Below, in pieces: positions 1 to 9,479 of a stretch of 64,000 bases of DNA; position 1 is the first letter of the stretch; each line of letters starts with the position of its first letter. The position numbers and the translations under genes were made by a program. Source of the stretch: Agelas oroides (lineage: Eukaryota > Porifera > Demospongiae > Agelasida > Agelasidae); NCBI GenBank assembly GCA_949130485.1, contig OX422197.1, positions 2,982,205-3,046,204 of the forward strand, given 5' to 3'. The notes under the pieces were generated by a model. The model was not told the origin of the DNA. It was given only the letters and a program-made list of their open reading frames with translations, and did no database searches.

Positions 1-1012
1 CATCACCGCTAGCCTCATTCCCGGGCTCTGGTGCTCATCTTTATCATCACCGCTAGCCTCATTCCCGGGCTCTGGTGCTCATCTTTATCATCATCACTAA
101 CCCCATTCCCGGGCTCTGGTGCTCATCTTTATCATCACCGTTAGCCTCATTCCCGGGCTCTGGTGCTCATCTTTATCATCACCGCTAGCCTCATTCCCGG
201 GCTCTGGTGCTCATCTTTATCATCACCGCTAGCCTCATTCCCGGGCTCTGGTGCTCATCTTTATCATCACCGCTAGCCTCATTCCCGGGCTCTGGTGCTC
301 ATCTTTATCATCACCGCTAGCCTCATTCCCGGGCTCTGGTGCTCATCTTTATCATCACCGCTAGCCTCATTCCCGGGCTCTGGTGCTCATCTTTATCATC
401 ACCGCTAGCCTCATTCCCGGGCTCTGGTGCTCATCTTTATCATCACCGCTAGCCTCATTCCCGGGCTCTGGTGCTCATCTTTATCATCACCGCTAGCCTC
501 ATTCCCGGGCTCTGGTGCTCATCTTTATCATCACCGCTAGCCTCATTCCCGGGCTCTGGTGCTCATCTTTATCATCACCGCTAGCCTCATTCCCGGGCTC
601 TGGCGGTCATCTTTATCATCACCGCTAGCCTCATTCCCGGGCTCTGGTGCTCATCTTTATCATCACCGCTAGCCTCATTCCCGGGCTCTGGTGCTCATCT
701 TTATCATCACCGCTAGCCTCATTCCCGGGCTCTGGTGCTCATCTTTATCATCACCGCTAGCCTCATTCCCGGGCTCTGGTGCTCATCTTTATCATCACCG
801 CTAGCCTCATTCCCGGGCTCTGGTGCTCATCTTTATCATCACCGCTAGCCTCATTCCCGGGCTCTGGCGGTCATCTTTATCATCATCGCTAGCCTCATTC
901 CCGGGCTCTGGTGCTCATCTTTATCATCACCGCTAGCCTCATTCCCGGGCTCTGGCGCTCATCTTTATCATCACCGCTAGCCTCATTCCCGGGCTCTGGC
1001 GCTCATCTTTAT
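1..1012. repeat. 44-bp minisatellite, 23 copies
   Basis: Head-to-tail array of a 44-bp unit; 1012 bp is exactly 23 units and the array runs into the left window edge. Copies are almost identical, differing at single sites such as the variant ending near 600 and 870. Each unit contains AGCCTCATTCCCGGGCTC, which closely resembles the terminal repeat of the small foldback transposons found throughout the window. The unit length is not a multiple of three and no exon is visible inside. The array probably lies in an upstream intron of the DNAAF5 gene. Confidence 0.95.
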
Positions 1013-1262
1013 ATGAACATGAAGTACTCTGCTGCAACTAGGAGCACTGTTGCCAGTTTGAAGATACTCTAACTAGCCTCCCACTTGATTCGAATGCTCA
1101 CATTCTCTATGTTCTAACTGTTTGACACTGGAGCGGTGCACAGCACACTTTAGGCCATCTTGCCTCATGATCAATCAGCTGCAAAAGAACACATTCTGTG
1201 GTACGAAATCAACAGGAAGAAATGAAGAACTGGGAGTTGCTGGCTTGGGCTCTGACCACTGA

Positions 1263-1586
1263 GTTATGACAATCTGGCAACCTGGTCTACCATCCCTCCA
1301 CATACACTGCAATGTAGTTATGACAATCTGGCAACCTGGTCTACCATCCCTCCACATACACTGCAATGTAGTTATGACAATCTGGCAACCTGGTCTACCA
1401 TCCCTCCACATACACTGCAATGTAGTTATGACAATCTGGCAACCTGGTCTACCATCCCTCCACATACACTGCAATGTAGTTGTGACAATCTGGCAACCTG
1501 GTCTACCATCCCTCCACATACACTGCAATGTAGTTATGACAATCTGGCAACCTGGTCTACCATCCCTCCACATACACTGCAATGTA
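1263..1586. repeat. 54-bp minisatellite, 6 copies
   Basis: Six tandem copies of a 54-bp unit starting GTTATGACAATCTGGC, nearly identical apart from a few substitutions. Because 54 is divisible by three, both strands stay open and give spurious repetitive ORFs. It lies just upstream of the first DNAAF5 exon that I can recognise, at 1669, so it is intronic. Confidence 0.95.
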
Positions 1587-1668
1587 GTTCCTTTTTGGTT
1601 ATGTACCAAGCTACGTGTTATACTCCCAATTGTTGGTTGTAAATGATTAACCTTCCACTGCTCTGCAG

Positions 1669-4600
1669 GTTGTCTCCTGCCTGGATGATGACAACCAGTC
1701 AACACGACTGGTCTCCTGTAAGGTGATGCGGCTGGTACTGCTGGAGAGACCCTCCACCATGGATGGTGAGATACAGTTACTGTCTATTCAAAGTAGCCTC
1801 ATTCCACACCATCCTGAATCATAAGACAAGTGAAGATAGTCTAAAAAACCTCATCGGCCACCATCCTGAATGGTAAGATCAGTGAAGGCAGCTATCTCAC
1901 CCACCATACCAGCAATAGTAAGCCTCGTTGCCTGCCCTCCTGAATGGTAAGATCAGTGAAGGCAGCTATCTCACCCACCATACCAGCAATAGTAGCCCCA
2001 CCTTGAATGGTAAGATCAGTGAAGGCAGCTATCTCACCCACCATACCAGCAATAGTAGCCCCACCTTGAATGGTAAGATCAGTGAAGGCAGCTATCTCAC
2101 CCACCATACCAGCAATAGTAGCCCCACCTTGAATGGTAAGATCAGTGAAGGCAGCTATCTCACCCACCATACCAGCAATAGTAGCCCCACCTTGAATGGT
2201 AAGATCAGTGAAGGCAGCTATCTCACCCACCATACCAGCAATAGTAGCCCCACCTTGAATGGTAAGATCAGTGAAGGCAGCTATCTCACCCACCATACCA
2301 GCAATAGTAGCCCCACCTTGAATGGTAAGATCAGTGAAGGCAGCTATCTCACCCACCATACCAGCAATAGTAGCCCCACCTTGAATGGTAAGATCAGTGA
2401 AGGCAGCTATCTCACCCACCATACCAGCAATAGTAGCCCCACCTTGAATGGTAAGATCAGTGAAGGCAGCTATCTCACCCACCATACCAGCAATAGTAGC
2501 CCCACCTTGAATGGTAAGATCAGTGAAGGCAGCTATCTCACCCACCATACCAGCAATAGTAGCCCCACCTTGAATGGTAAGATCAGTGAAGGCAGCTATC
2601 TCACCCACCATACCACCTGAGGCATTGACATAATGTCTGTTTTCTTATACTGTGGTGAATAGCTGGGTAGAGGGTAACTTCTATCTTTGATGTCACTTTG
2701 ATATTAATTGCAGACTCCCCCCCCACCCCTCCCTCCATTTTTGTCATACTGCGCAGCAAATGGAGATGTGAATATCCTGGGAAGGCTAACCAATCAAGGA
2801 TTTTTCAGTTGTGTGTGTTTGTATCCTAGAAAGAGACGGCAGGAATGCATTATCTTCTGAGACCAGAAACGCCGTCTGCTAGCAAGTTTATTCTCTATAC
2901 TTGTATGCACAGTGGACAAGCTGAACTCCCTGTACTGTGACCTCCTCAGGAGGCTGGACGACAGCAGTGATGAGGTCAGGCTTACTCTCTCTAAAACACT
3001 GGAGGCATATATACAGTGAGTACACAGGCGTGCTTACTCTGATTACCTTAGTTCATTTAGAACCTACAGAATTACCTAGCTAAGTAGCTAGTTCAACATT
3101 CAGTTCAGCGTTGTACCTTACCTAGACCTTTCTTCCACATCTGTTACAGTGCATTTCCAGATGATTACAACAGAGACTTGTACAAAGCACATACTGTGGC
3201 TCTCTACAAAGGACTGTTAATACATCTAGATGACCCCTCGAGTGAAATCCAGGTGAGCTATTTTGGAGGAGGGTAGGAAATAATACTTGCTAAGCTGATG
3301 CCGTACATGGCTCCACCAACATGAGAGAGAGTTGCTGTATCAGTGAACAAGTGTGCTCTGGAATACACATTACTGGAGTTGCTTGAGAGTGATGAGATAT
3401 TACTGGAGTTGCTTGAGAGTGATGAGATATTACTGGAGTTGCTTGAGAGTGATGAGATATTACTGGAGTTGCTTGAGAGTGATGAGATATTACTGGAGTT
3501 GCTTGAGAGTGATGAGATATTACTGGAGTTGCTTGAGAGTGATGAGATATTACTGGAGTTGCTTGAGAGTGATGAGATATTACTGGAGTTGCTTGAGAGT
3601 GATGAGATATTACTGGAGTTGCTTGAGAGTGATGAGATATTACTGGAGTTGCTTGAGAGTGATGAGATATTACTGGAGTTGCTTGAGAGTGATGAGATAT
3701 TACTGGAGTTGCTTGAGAGTGATGAGATATTACATGTGGTGTGGCTTACTGCAGAAAAATGCTTTTGAGGATGTTCAGCTACAGTATTGTTTTTTTTTCT
3801 ATATGCAATGTAGTTTACAGAATGTCGAGAATTTCTGCATGGGCAGCAACCTAAAACTTTACAGGATCTGGGATCACTTTCACACAAGGCAATTATTTTT
3901 AAGTCTATGTTGCATGCAGGAAGTCCTTGGGCAGCCCATGATCAGAAGGGAGGGCAGGACCTGTTTGTGTGTAGTTTACTGTAAAAACCATCTTGGAAAG
4001 TAGTGGGCTGCAGTACATTTTTGGAATACTATGACATTCAATGGCAATTCCCCCGAGAACATCTTGGAAAGTGATTCCCCGATATTTGTGCAGGCCTGCA
4101 GAGAGGCAGACTGAGGGGAAGGGAGGGGGGGGCAAGTGATCTGTGTTCATTACTTCTGGTTCCAGCTGCTTCAGTATTTTAGGTTGTCTTGGTTATTGTA
4201 CAGGAAGCTATACTGTCAGTGCTGAAGCAAGCTGCCAGGTTGAACAGCACCATCCTCAGACAGCAGGTGGAGGAAGTAAAACACAAACACAGAACTTCCA
4301 GGTGCAGTATTCTACATAATTTACATAGTCATCAGGCGTATACAGTTCATAGTTTTGACTGCTGCAGTACTGGTACTAGGCTTCCAGGAGTTAGGCCAGT
4401 CTCTCTTAACAGCCATCACCATGGTAGCAGGTTTTCTTCTTTCATTTCTGAGACGCATGGTAGTTCTAGGCACTCATTGACCAGTTAACAAGGACAGGAA
4501 CAGTGGCTATTGAAAAAAAATTATTTATGCATAGTACTTGAGACTACGCTGCTTATAGGAAAACTTTATAATCCACACAGCTGATGCATGCTATTAGTTA

Positions 4601-5023
4601 GTCTTATGCCTAGACCCTACCCTCTCACGAGGAAAAGGGTCTGGTGACTATTGAGCGCTTCCTTGGTTGTGCCGATTTAGCAATCTTAATTTATGAGTGA
4701 GTGAATGATTGTGTCTTTATGACGTAGTGCTATTTCATTGGCTAGCGTCAACACTTGTATGACATTGGGCTACTTCGTTGGCTTGTTCAGAATCAAGACT
4801 GCTGACTTGGCACAACCAAGAAAGTGCTCAATGGTCACCAGACCCTTTTCCTCGTGAGAGGATGAGGCGTGAGCACGAGACTAGCTATTAGTATGTTCAC
4901 CTGCCTCTGCTCCAGTATTTATGGCCCCAATGATATTTTTGTGTTCGTTAATTTTATGTAGTTATGGTTTCATCATACAGGTACTGTAATCAACTTTTGG
5001 AATTCCTAAATGACTTCCAGTGA
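1669..5023 (+). CDS. DNAAF5: Dynein axonemal assembly factor 5 (HEAT-repeat protein), 3' end
   Basis: C-terminal part of a cytoplasmic HEAT-repeat factor that helps preassemble axonemal dynein arms for motile cilia. Exons: 1669-1765, 2913-3015, 3150-3252, 4204-4301 and 4981-5023. Splice phases join cleanly and give about 150 residues ending in YCNQLLEFLNDFQ. Stretches such as LYKGLLIHLDDPSSEIQ and the final VKHKHRTSRYCNQLL resemble the C-terminus of vertebrate DNAAF5/HEATR2, from memory of the family. The 5' part lies left of the window. Each of the first three complete introns or intron ends carries a minisatellite or an inverted-repeat element, which makes this gene unusually repeat-laden. 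Identification rests on family recall; exon joins are inferred from GT-AG and frame. Confidence 0.85.
1867..2615. repeat. 63-bp minisatellite, about 12 copies
   Basis: Tandem 63-bp unit inside the DNAAF5 intron between exons 1669-1765 and 2913-3015. Every unit contains TGAATGGTAAGATCAG, a good match to a 5' splice-site consensus, so the intron holds about a dozen potential decoy donors. The first unit differs and carries a stretch like AGCCTCGTTGCC, resembling the foldback-transposon terminus. Long ORFs on both strands follow from the multiple-of-three unit. Confidence 0.93.
3369..3728. repeat. 30-bp minisatellite, 12 copies
   Basis: Twelve perfect or nearly perfect copies of a 30-bp unit (ATTACTGGAGTTGCTTGAGA plus ten more bases) in the DNAAF5 intron after exon 3150-3252. 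The near-absence of divergence suggests recent expansion or homogenisation. ORFs in several frames are by-products of the unit length. Confidence 0.95.
4619..4871. mobile_element. Inverted-repeat MITE in last DNAAF5 intron
   Basis: About 250 bp bounded by inverted arms of roughly 60 bp. CTCTCACGAGGAAAAGGGTC near 4623 is mirrored near 4840-4860, followed on each arm by a TTGGTTGTGCC stretch. It encodes no transposase. I could not define a clear target-site duplication, so the exact ends are approximate. Confidence 0.75.
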
Positions 5024-5148
5024 TCACTTAGTGCTTTTGTGTACATTTCATCATGGTATGTGATTGCACTATATGCTCTGTTATTTAACATCATTTGTTG
5101 TATGTGTATATTTGTGTGTGTAATATTGCTATAACCCACTACCTAGGC

Positions 5149-5154
5149 AATAAA
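5149..5154 (+). promoter_or_regulatory. AATAAA polyadenylation signal for DNAAF5
   Basis: Canonical AATAAA about 126 nt after the DNAAF5 stop codon, in an AT-rich 3' untranslated region. From here to 5628 I see no gene; a 27-bp direct repeat (about 5307 and 5370) lies in this spacer. Confidence 0.6.
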
Positions 5155-5628
5155 ATAAGAATATTGCACTTCTATAGTGGTGTTGTCTAAGTAACAAGTT
5201 ATCTGATGCCTCTGGAGCTAGCTCCCTGGGGGTGGTCTTGCATATTGGTGTTGGGCTACACACTCAGGGAGGGGTATTATTAGTAGTATATATATAGCTA
5301 TCATTGGGAGCATCAGAGCCGTCCCAGGTGTACCGATGTCAACTCTTGTGATAGCCATGTTCAAGCTGAGAGCCATCCCAGGTGTACCGATGTCAAGTTG
5401 CTAAGCAACCGCTACTATCTATTCATATTTCAAGTTTGGTTACTAAGAAACAGATGACAATCAATAGTAAGCACTGATAGATACATTCTGCACATAATAA
5501 TCACATGGGCAAGGTATGATGCCAGCAGACCATAGGTAGGCAGTGTCCAACAGTTCTTACACTGCAGTATAAAAATTAGAATTGCTTGGGAAACAGAATG
5601 TGTCAAGTTGTGGTATGTCATGGTTTAA

Positions 5629-8600
5629 TTATTTCTTCTCATAGACTGACATTTCTATATCTTCATCGTCATCATCCACTTGTCCTTGATCTCCCAGGTT
5701 GCTTTTCACTCGATGGTACCTGTCAAAACAGTAGAATATAATCAAATTAAAGATCCTGGACTATAATTACACCCCAAGATGCAGGACCCACGTAATATAA
5801 ATAAATAATACGCAGGCCAGAGGAAGCGTTGGACATCCATTTAATCTGAGTTGATATTCGTTAATGACATGGTGCACTTACCCCATGAATGAAAGTTTGG
5901 TAGACCAACAACTCTCCCTTCACCAGCTACACCACCGTCACCCCTCACAGCGACTCCCGAAGCAATTTTTACACGCGTACAATATAACTACGTATAAAAT
6001 CATTGCTACGTGTATTGAGCGCACTACCGTGCTTCGGGCTAATACCACGCACGTAATGCGCGAGTATAAAGCTGGTGAAGGCGTGCCTTGCTGTTCATGA
6101 TTGCTAAACTGATGCCTGGCTCCTCCCTTGAGGGTAAAGCTTTTTTTAAGAAGCCATAAAACTTTGAACTCTAAGGCTTTCTACTTCAGGTAAATAAATC
6201 CTGATCTCTAAAGCCTTCTACTTCTGGTCGTGTAGCTAAGTAGCAGTGAACTTTGTCTTTTCCTAAAGCCTACTAACAAGCATTTTACCTATGCATAGCA
6301 CTGAACTCTAAAGTGTTCGAGCCAAGGTAAACCTGCAGCACTAACCTCTTATGAGCATCTTGGGGTGTGGTTACTTTGCTCGGAAGTGAAGTTAAACCTC
6401 AACAATCATGCATTGTACTCCTGCAAGCGATTAGTATATCAAAGGCTGTATGGGTTTATTTACTAACTGTGAATTCAAGTTTGTTTTGAGTACACATGAT
6501 TCGGAAGTAACATTAAGATTGGTATAATTATAGTGCATCCGCTAACAAAGAAGCAAGTGCCCCTTGGCGTACTTATGCTCACATTGTACATGCACTCCTA
6601 AGGTTGACTTATTGTTAGGCACAGCACTTTACTTTTATGTTCTCAAGCAGCGCAAAGGAAGGAAGTGAAGGCATGTTTTGCTGATCACAAGAGATGAAAC
6701 TTATGTCTGACTCCTTCCTCTAGGGAGCATCTAGGGTTGTAGGCTTGTAATAAGTTGTTTTGTCTAATGTATGTAGCACAGTGTTTTCACGCCCAAGAGT
6801 CGAAGATGAGTCTAATTAAGCTTTTCTGTACACACTTCAGCCGCTTAATGTGTCCTTGATACTAGACCAAGTACAAGACTACTTATATATCTACCAGTAC
6901 ACACACTGTCTGTAGCTACATGTACTATATAGCAGCAGTAGCAGGAGATAGTTAGAGCTTCCATATCTGGCCCTTTATTCATGTGAGAGACCTCCTTGGT
7001 CGGGTCCCCAGACCTTCAGTACTGGAGGTCTCACTGAGGGTCTGGGAAGACCTAACTGTTAGGTGCTATAAGTGATCAAAAGACAGAATAGCCTGAAAAG
7101 AAAGCTATGACTATCATATGCGCTCACCTTTTACGCAAGGATGTTGTTCTTCTTTCAGAGCGGTAGTATTTGTACAGGAAGAATATAGCGACGAAGATGC
7201 AGGCCACAATACCCTGTGGAACAGCAACACAACTATGACAAAACCACAGTACCCTCATTCCCAGGTCTTCTAACATGCACCAGCATTTGTTGCTTGCAGT
7301 ACATTATAATGTGGTGGGGAAGGCCTGGTAAAATTCCTGTATAAAGTGACATCAGTAGAAGTCTGGAGGTATGGCACTTCTGATCTGGTCTGAGTTATAG
7401 CCTCGTTCCCAGGCCCGTAAGGGTTTTAACCGATTTTAACCCTTACGGGCCTGGGAATGAGGCAAGTCTGAGTTAGAGAAATGTACAACAGCTCATTCGC
7501 AATGACTGAATGTTTGGGTCTTGATGACACTTCTCGGGTTCTGAAAGCCATCTATAGCCATGCAGTGTACAGAAGTCTAAAGCCAGAAATTACAGCAAGT
7601 GCCAAATGCTGGTGTTAGAAGGCCTGGGAAAGAGGTGATATCACAGTGCATTGCATGCACAGTAGCATTGTCCCTGGGTCCTCCACCCACAAAGAAAGGG
7701 AAGGGACTGGAAATGATACTGTTGAGCACCTCTGACTTGGCTCTTAGGTAGTGTGAACAATCAACGAACCACATCTTACACGCCTTTTATTCAACAAGTA
7801 AACATTCAGGCTGGATACATAATTACGCCCAGCTAGTCGTGAAACACACTTGGCAGTGTATATCCTGAGAGGGTGCAGAATAACTTTACTACTACTGGCA
7901 TACTAACGGCAATTGGTAAAGGCTCCCATCTTCACCACTCCTCAGATGTGAGCTGTTCCACAAGGTCACATCTACATGTGAACTTGCATAATAGGAACAG
8001 CCCCCAGTAGGAAGCATGTTTTATCAACTCTAATACAGTGAAGTCACTAAAAATTATGTCAATGCATCCTAATAGTCTCTCAAGCTCAGCTCACTTCTGC
8101 GACCAGTGATGGATGTACTCCTACCACTATTAAAAAATGTCAATGTCCTAATGTCCTACCAAGGGCTTTGTGGATACTGTGAGATTGTTGTGTCCAGCCC
8201 AGCCATTGTTGTCATTGTTTTCATGAAGCCATCTGTTTTGTTGCTCCAACAGTGACCTGTACTGTCTTTATATATAACTTAGGCCCTAAACACTGGTCAA
8301 ATGTGCCCCAACCATCTGTTTCAATCTGCAAATCATTACTACATCTTGCCCTCTACATTTGCCTTTAGTCTTTGCTTCCTCTTTCCTAATGGCTTTTCTC
8401 ACTTAGCACCCGTCTGCACTCTGCAAATTCCTTATCAGTGCTCAGTAGCTGAAATGTGTGCTTCTTTTTCACCAAGAGGGTGTGGTTAGAAAGACTACAT
8501 ACATAACGATGCGCAGTATCTTACATGCCCTAATCCAGAAATTAGATTGGTTGTTACTATAGCCATAACATGTACTCAGGCTAGCTTACAATTATGATGA

Positions 8601-9378
8601 CATTCCTCACGAGCTTGTTCATCCATTCCTGCTCTCTGGAAGCACCACGATTCAAAAAATTGTTAGGCTGTTCAACAGCTACACAGTAAGCAAACAAATA
8701 AGGGTTTCATACACAGAGGAGGAGTATGGAAAGATTTCTCTAGCCTCGTTGCCAGGCCTTCACAGCATTAATCACTTGCAGTATGAAATTCCCTCAAATT
8801 TGTACTGCAAGTGACAAACACCATGGAAGCCTGGGAACGAGGCTAGGACCTCCCTCAAAAGAGGTACGTACCAGATGCTTAAGAATGACTCTATAGTTGG
8901 CTACAGCCCAAAATTGATCATCTTCGAGTTCTATTCCTGGCGAGCTAATTTCACCCCCAAGGAAAAATAAGTACATTAATGAAGGGATACTGTTTTTTCA
9001 ACTAAGTATTGTCCTGTGAGAACCATGGGAGCAGAGTTAACAAATTCCAAACAAACATGCTAAACACAAAACAGAACCTGAAAAGCATGCTTCCATTTTA
9101 AGGTCTGCCAACTACTGTACCTCTGCAAAACTAACAGGGAACTGGCATGTACCCTAAACAGTCAACACTCTTGCCATATAGCCGGATAACTTTCAGACGC
9201 AGGTTTAATAGTTCCCAGTTGAAAGGTCGAGAACCGAACCCAGGTCTATAAGTAGCACATGGCACACCATGAACATCTAACCGAGTGTTGAATTCGTCGT
9301 GTTGGCAGCGTGAGACGGCTGGAGGACCCAGCAACACAGGAGAACTACTGCAAGAGCAAGCTGCATTGTCATGTTCAT
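5629..9378 (-). CDS. Small predicted type I membrane protein
   Basis: Unrecognised protein of about 123 residues, assembled from five exons: 9282-9378, 8872-8930, 8590-8628, 7128-7213 and 5629-5719. All junction phases agree. It starts with a signal peptide (MNMTMQLALAVVLLCCWVLQ, then a likely cleavage site after SHA) and a short N-glycosylation-rich segment (NTTNST). A short extracellular part and one membrane span around VIIIGIVACIFVAIFFLYKY follow. A basic stop-transfer region then leads to an acidic tail (VDDDDEDIEMSV). Start 9378 is chosen because a promoter CRE overlaps upstream ATGs. The first donor (GTTAGA) is weak, so exon 1 is the least certain. The layout resembles small single-pass trafficking or adhesion proteins, but I cannot name a family. 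Confidence 0.6.
7397..7466. mobile_element. TAGCCTCG foldback MITE with 9-bp TSD
   Basis: 70-bp near-perfect hairpin beginning TAGCCTCGTTCCCAGGCC and ending with its complement (GGCCTGGGAATGAGGC). It is flanked by the 9-bp direct repeat TCTGAGTTA at 7388-7396 and 7467-7475. It lies in an intron of the small membrane-protein gene. Confidence 0.85.
8741..8845. mobile_element. TAGCCTCG foldback MITE
   Basis: 105-bp inverted repeat with the family termini and an internal arm around CACTTGCAGTA. It ends 26 nt downstream, in gene orientation, of the predicted donor of the exon 8872-8930. No clear target duplication is visible. Confidence 0.8.
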
Positions 9379-9479
9379 TGCACTTCTGTATGACGTCATG
9401 CAAAATTGCGACAGAGGCATTCTATTTAAAGACCACCTGCGTGCACTTCTGTCTGGAGTGTTGACCGTGAGCTCCATAA
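9379..9479. promoter_or_regulatory. Bidirectional promoter with perfect CRE
   Basis: Only about 100 bp separate the start codons of the small membrane protein (minus, 9378) and GrpE (plus, 9480). The interval contains the palindrome TGACGTCA at 9391-9398 and an AT-rich TATTTAAAG near 9423. A shared promoter is inferred from geometry; the CRE match is directly visible. Confidence 0.7.

Noticed and set aside
1-1012. CRISPR-like regular array
   Set aside because: The units are contiguous and lack unique spacers, and the genome is eukaryotic; it is a minisatellite.
1175-3887. Repetitive ORFs of 120-240 codons over the DNAAF5 introns
   Set aside because: Unit lengths of 54, 63 and 30 bp keep frames open on both strands; true exons with conserved HEAT sequence lie between the arrays.
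6964-7060. Possible small RNA hairpin around AGACCTCC...GGAGGTCT
   Set aside because: It folds only partly, lacks tRNA boxes and has no conserved context; probably a degenerate repeat.
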